NCBI GenBank assembly: GCA_964612925.1
Contig: CAZTFU010000044.1
Location: 1-9,247 of the forward strand
Length of the DNA stretch: 9,247 nucleotides
Reading direction: 5' to 3'
Source of the DNA: Phil1 sp964612925
GTDB taxonomy: Bacteria; Bacillota; Clostridia; Christensenellales; CAG-138
A program made the translations under genes and the position numbers. Under the pieces are notes generated by a model, which searched no databases, was not told the origin of the DNA, and worked only from the letters and a program-made list of their open reading frames with translations. How positions within the stretch are numbered: position 1 is the first letter of the stretch; the number at the start of each line of letters is the position of its first letter. Below are positions 6,767 through 9,247 of the stretch, in pieces.

Positions 6767-7468
6767 TTATTTACTTGCCTTTTCCACAAGCCACTTGAAT
6801 ATGGCCGTATGTGCGCCGCCGTATTGCTGAAGTGTTTCGGGGTGCCATTGTATGCCGAGCACAAGGCCGTTTTCGCTTTCGATTGCCTCAACCATGCCAT
6901 CGGGTGCGTTTGCGCTTACCCTCATGCCCTTACCGGGGGTTTTAACCGCCTGATGGTGAAAGCTGTTTACTTCCAATTTGCCTGCGCCGCAGATTTCGGA
7001 CAGCAGAGTATTTTCATGTATTGTAGCGGTGTGCGTAAGTTCGCAGGTTCTGTCGGTCTGCCTGTGCCTGAGCGCACCCTTGTACTGGGTCTTTATATCC
7101 TGATAAAGCGTTCCGCCGAAGGCGACGTTTATTATCTGCTCTCCGCGGCAAACGCCGAGCACGGGAAGCTGACGTGCGGCCGCACGACGGATTATTTCAC
7201 CCTCAAACACGTCATTACTGCGGCGACCGGGTCCGAGTTCCTCTATCGGTTCTTCACCGTATACCAGCGGGCACACGTCCGCTCCGCCGGGCACATACAG
7301 TGCATCGATACCATCGAGCTGAGCATCTATATCGTCATTATTGTCATAGGACGGTATAAGCACCGGCACACCGCCCGCATTTACTATTGAATAAATGTCG
7401 TTTTGACCGATGGAAAAACGGTCTTCCGTGGCACTCCTTCGTATTATTATGCCTATGCGAGGTTTCAT
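6767..7468 (-). CDS. Peptidase C26 / PuuD-like gamma-glutamyl hydrolase
   Basis: This 233-residue protein is a class I glutamine-amidotransferase-fold hydrolase. Related proteins cleave gamma-glutamyl amide bonds, for example gamma-glutamyl-GABA in putrescine breakdown. Visible signatures are PGGADVCPLVYGE (60-72), typical of PuuD-like proteins; the nucleophile elbow GVCRGEQ with Cys107; EVNSFHHQAV (166-175); and the His209/Glu211 pair of WHPE, completing the triad. No signal peptide is seen. The reading frame extends to 7501, but an AAGGAG 9 bases before the ATG at 7468 fixes the start and gives the common N terminus MKPRIGI. No other putrescine-pathway gene (puuA, puuB, puuC) is nearby, so the substrate is uncertain and puuD is not assigned. 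The gene lies 104 bp downstream of the beta-lactamase-fold gene on the same strand and has its own candidate promoter. Confidence 0.9.
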   Translation of the reverse strand: MKPRIGIIIRRSATEDRFSIGQNDIYSIVNAGGVPVLIPSYDNNDDIDAQLDGIDALYVPGGADVCPLVYGEEPIEELGPGRRSNDVFEGEIIRRAAARQLPVLGVCRGEQIINVAFGGTLYQDIKTQYKGALRHRQTDRTCELTHTATIHENTLLSEICGAGKLEVNSFHHQAVKTPGKGMRVSANAPDGMVEAIESENGLVLGIQWHPETLQQYGGAHTAIFKWLVEKASK

Positions 7469-7477
7469 TTTGCTCTT

Positions 7478-7483
7478 CTCCTT
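7478..7483 (-). promoter_or_regulatory. Ribosome binding site deciding the C26 start
   Basis: AAGGAG on the - strand, 9 bases before the ATG at 7468. Two upstream in-frame ATGs (7501 and 7489) lie above or on this site and have none of their own. Confidence 0.85.
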
Positions 7484-7514
7484 ATGCATTTTTTGTCGCA
7501 TCTAAAATGATATA

Positions 7515-7543
7515 GTATACTTGTCCGTTTTGCAACAGGACAA
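7515..7543 (-). promoter_or_regulatory. Promoter of the C26 gene with overlapping palindrome
   Basis: On the - strand a -35 TTGTCC (7538-7543) precedes a -10 TATACT (7515-7520) by 17-18 bases; an alternative is TTGCAA (about 7529-7534) with TATCAT further downstream. A palindrome with arms TTGTCC and GGACAA spans 7521-7543, filling the space from the -35 to the edge of the -10, where a repressor would block polymerase. The promoter is plausible; the operator is inference. Confidence 0.45.
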
Positions 7544-7572
7544 TGCTTGGACGTAGCGGAATATATTATAGC

Positions 7573-8328
7573 TTATTCGTCCGCAAGGTCGCGGCTGATT
7601 TCGCGTATGACTATTTCCGCCGTGGGAACGCGGGTATCATAGCTTGCAAACGCTATTACAAACGGCTCCTTTGCGTAAACTATGCCGACATCGTTTGTAA
7701 GGTTTTCATCCTCACCCGTTTTATGCGCAACGGCAGTATTCTCAAGATAGCCCGGTATCTTATGATTTATCTGCTGATCAAGGAGCAGGTTTTCTATCTC
7801 CTCGCTCACCTCTTCGGAAACAAAGCTGCGGCGGTAAACCCGTTCAAGCAGTGCACACATCTCCTTTGGCACAATATAGTTGCATTTGCCCGCGGCGGAA
7901 GCTTCGCTGTCAAAAAGCAACCGCTCTATATGCGTGCCGCAAAGCCCGATTTTCTTAAATTCACTGTTGAGCCTGTCTATACCCACGCGGCGAATAAGCA
8001 TATTCGTGGCGGTGTTGTCGGATATGGTTATCATAAGGCCACAAAGCGTTTTTATATCCACCATAGGCTCGTCCGTGAAGAAATACAGCGCGCCGCACGG
8101 GGGCATTTTGTCCTCATGGTGACAGATAAGCTTTTCATAAAGGTCTATTTCACCCTCATGCGCAAGCTTCATTATTACCATGTATATGGGCAGCTTTATA
8201 ACGCTTGCCGCCTGAAAAAGTCCGTTTTCGTTATAACCGAGCGATTCACCCGTTACAAGATTTTTATAGTAAAAACCGACATTGCCCGGCACGGTGTCGA
8301 GCTTAGATATTATGGCATCCTTATTCAT
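7573..8328 (-). CDS. Class A beta-lactamase-fold serine hydrolase, no signal peptide
   Basis: This 251-residue protein has the three active-site elements of the penicillin-recognising serine hydrolase fold: S42-V-I-K45 (nucleophile and base), S103-D104-N105 and K203-T204-G205. The closest group is the class A beta-lactamase-like family. Class A enzymes deacylate with a Glu in an E-x-x-L-N omega-loop motif; here the matching stretch (about 136-154, RLLFDSEASAAGK...NYIVP) is short and has no such motif, so true beta-lactamase activity is doubtful. The N terminus (MNKDAIISKL) is not a signal peptide, so the protein is probably cytoplasmic, unusual for an enzyme defending the cell wall. Esterase, amidase or peptidase roles are alternatives. 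The start is supported by AGGAGG 6 bases upstream, giving the full reading frame. It diverges from the alarmone synthetase gene. Confidence 0.85.
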   Translation of the reverse strand: MNKDAIISKLDTVPGNVGFYYKNLVTGESLGYNENGLFQAASVIKLPIYMVIMKLAHEGEIDLYEKLICHHEDKMPPCGALYFFTDEPMVDIKTLCGLMITISDNTATNMLIRRVGIDRLNSEFKKIGLCGTHIERLLFDSEASAAGKCNYIVPKEMCALLERVYRRSFVSEEVSEEIENLLLDQQINHKIPGYLENTAVAHKTGEDENLTNDVGIVYAKEPFVIAFASYDTRVPTAEIVIREISRDLADE

Positions 8329-8354
8329 ATGCAGCCTCCTCAGCTTTTTCTTTA

Positions 8355-8384
8355 ATGATAATGCCGAAGCGGCCTGTAAGTCAA
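8355..8384 (-). promoter_or_regulatory. Promoter of the beta-lactamase-fold gene
   Basis: On the - strand a -35 TTGACT (8379-8384; one mismatch to consensus) and a -10 TATCAT (8355-8360; one mismatch) are 18 bases apart. The start point would lie about 20 bases before the gene's ATG, close to its AGGAGG site. Confidence 0.6.
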
Positions 8385-8402
8385 TGGACTATTGTTTCCC
8401 GA

Positions 8403-8413
8403 ATTGTCACAAT
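8403..8413. promoter_or_regulatory. Short perfect palindrome between divergent promoters
   Basis: ATTGT-C-ACAAT lies between the beta-lactamase-fold promoter (-35 at 8379-8384) and the -10 of the alarmone synthetase gene (8445-8450). It could be an operator for one or both genes, but 5-bp arms are short and no regulator is assigned. Confidence 0.25.
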
Positions 8414-8444
8414 AAATGCATGGAAACATAGGCATGGCCGCGTG

Positions 8445-8450
8445 TATAAT
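8445..8450 (+). promoter_or_regulatory. -10 element of the alarmone synthetase gene
   Basis: A perfect TATAAT lies 28 bases before the GTG start, giving a short leader. The -35 position holds only GGAAAC-like sequence, so the promoter may be weak or need an activator. Its position rules out the in-frame ATG at 8416 as the translation start. Confidence 0.55.
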
Positions 8451-8464
8451 AGACCTATCAAACG

Positions 8465-8472
8465 AAAGGAGG
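8465..8472 (+). promoter_or_regulatory. Ribosome binding site deciding the GTG start
   Basis: AAAGGAGG lies 6 bases before GTG at 8479, an excellent site. No in-frame ATG downstream has comparable support. Confidence 0.9.
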
Positions 8473-8478
8473 CAAACG

Positions 8479-9183
8479 GTGTTTAATTCAACGGACAGAC
8501 AGAACTTTGAACAGATGCTTATATCGCGCCTGAGCAAAAGCGATGTAAGAACATGGGTGCAGCGATATGCACAGCCGTATAAAGAGCTTATGGCATATTA
8601 TCGCTGTGCCATGATGGAGGTGGCGACAAAATTCAACGTATTGAATGAGGAACTTTCACTGCAATACGACCGCAACCCCATAGAAAACGTAAAAACAAGG
8701 CTTAAATCACTGGACAGCATAATGGAAAAGGCTTCCCGCAAGGGGATACCCATATCAATAGAAAGCATAGAGCGCAACATAAACGACATTGCGGGTGTAA
8801 GGGTGATATGCTCATACCCGAGTGACATATATAAGCTTGCGGATTCTTTTGCAAAGCAGGATGACATACATATAGTGGAATGCAAGGATTATATAAATAA
8901 CCCGAAGCCGAACGGCTACAGAAGCTTGCACCTTATAGTGGAAACGCCAATATTTTTGCACGATACAAAGCGTACCATGAAGGTGGAAGTGCAGTTCCGC
9001 ACGATATCAATGGACTGGTGGGCAAGCCTTGAACATAAAATATCCTACAAAAAGGATATACCCGATGATGTACGTACCGAAATAACAAAGGAACTGCTTG
9101 AATGCGCTACCCTTGGCGCAAGCCTTGACGAACGCATGGAAAAGATACAGCAGCAGGTGGAAACGATAGTGCAAAATGGCTGA
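8479..9183 (+). CDS. relP: Small alarmone synthetase, RelP/YwaC-like GTP pyrophosphokinase
   Basis: Small alarmone synthetases transfer pyrophosphate from ATP to GTP or GDP, producing (p)ppGpp during stress. From the GTG start the protein has 234 residues, near the 210-230 usual for the group, and consists of the RelA/SpoT synthetase domain alone: no HD hydrolase, TGS or ACT domain. Motifs include NPIENVKTRLKS (66-77), NDIAGVRVICSY (102-113), DYINNPKPNGYRSLHLIVE (137-155; substrate-binding loop with Y147 and R148) and EVQFRTISMDWWASLEHK (170-187) with the catalytic-region Glu170. DYI-x-x-PKPNGYRSLHLI and KF-x(3)-E at 51-58 resemble B. subtilis YwaC (RelP) more than YjbM (RelQ); this comparison is from memory. 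The C-terminal helix (about 199-231) fits the oligomerisation helix of the family. Control is probably transcriptional, via the divergent region shared with the beta-lactamase-fold gene. Confidence 0.9.
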   Translation: MFNSTDRQNFEQMLISRLSKSDVRTWVQRYAQPYKELMAYYRCAMMEVATKFNVLNEELSLQYDRNPIENVKTRLKSLDSIMEKASRKGIPISIESIERNINDIAGVRVICSYPSDIYKLADSFAKQDDIHIVECKDYINNPKPNGYRSLHLIVETPIFLHDTKRTMKVEVQFRTISMDWWASLEHKISYKKDIPDDVRTEITKELLECATLGASLDERMEKIQQQVETIVQNG

Positions 9184-9227
9184 AACAAGGCATAAGGCCC
9201 TCTGAAATAAGAAACACACGGTTTTGA

Positions 9228-9243
9228 GGTGCTATTTTGCACC
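9228..9243 (+). terminator. Possible terminator hairpin, cut by the window end
   Basis: GGTGC-TATTTT-GCACC forms a 5-bp stem 44 bases after the alarmone synthetase stop. No T tract is visible before the window ends, so this is a weak candidate only. Confidence 0.2.
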
Positions 9244-9247
9244 CTGA

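Noticed and set aside
7573..8328. Antibiotic-resistance beta-lactamase
   Set aside because: The protein has the fold motifs but no visible omega-loop E-x-x-L-N and no signal peptide, so a resistance call is not supported.
7543..8355. 270-codon + strand frame opposite the beta-lactamase-fold gene
   Set aside because: It shows no family motif, and the - strand frame has S-x-x-K, S-D-N and K-T-G plus a ribosome binding site. It is a shadow frame.
8416..8478. ATG at 8416 as start of the alarmone synthetase
   Set aside because: It lies upstream of the TATAAT at 8445-8450. The GTG at 8479 has AAAGGAGG at ideal spacing.
1..9247. A new defence, mobile or multi-gene system
   Set aside because: No integrase, transposase, toxin-antitoxin pair, CRISPR repeats, phage genes or co-directional cluster of unknown genes was seen. 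The genes are single units of mostly known families.

Overview
The window looks like a chromosomal segment from an anaerobic, probably gut-associated, Clostridia-type Bacillota. This is inferred from four things: strong AAAGGAGG-type ribosome binding sites, a flavodiiron oxygen/NO reductase, a YwaC/RelP-type small alarmone synthetase, and a large secreted-type protein with a Glu-Pro stalk. No marker gene allows a species call. Nothing mobile was seen: no CRISPR array, insertion sequence, tRNA or rRNA. No gap between genes exceeds 300 bp.

Layout. (1) 1-1457 (+): the 3' part of a large surface or secreted protein, with two beta-rich modules, a 25-unit (Glu/Asp)-Pro stalk and a small C-terminal beta module. 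A hairpin terminator follows at 1494-1533. (2) 1566-2860 (-): a two-gene operon of a biotin-protein ligase (birA, without the N-terminal repressor domain) and a small nitroreductase, with a promoter near 2895-2923. (3) 3079-3642 (+): an uncharacterised Myb/SANT-like protein whose two halves look like an internal duplication. (4) 3723-5336 (-): an intracellular GH20 beta-N-acetylhexosaminidase. (5) 5521-6681 (+): fprA flavodiiron protein. (6) 6767-7468 (-): a PuuD-like peptidase C26 amidohydrolase. (7) 7573-8328 (-): a class A beta-lactamase-fold serine hydrolase without a signal peptide. (8) 8479-9183 (+): a RelP/YwaC-like (p)ppGpp synthetase.

How the genes relate. Apart from birA-nitroreductase, the genes appear to be separate transcription units. 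They alternate in divergent pairs with shared promoter regions (around 2870-3078, 5337-5520 and 8329-8478) and convergent pairs with shared bidirectional terminators (1494-1533, 3670-3703, 6726-6750). The functions are housekeeping, stress or catabolic: cofactor attachment, redox and oxygen defence, amino-sugar release, gamma-glutamyl cleavage and the stringent response. I see no convincing new multi-gene system. The most original signals are the duplicated Myb-like protein, the surface protein's C-terminal module without a recognised anchor, the beta-lactamase-fold protein with an atypical omega loop, and a few palindromes at promoters.
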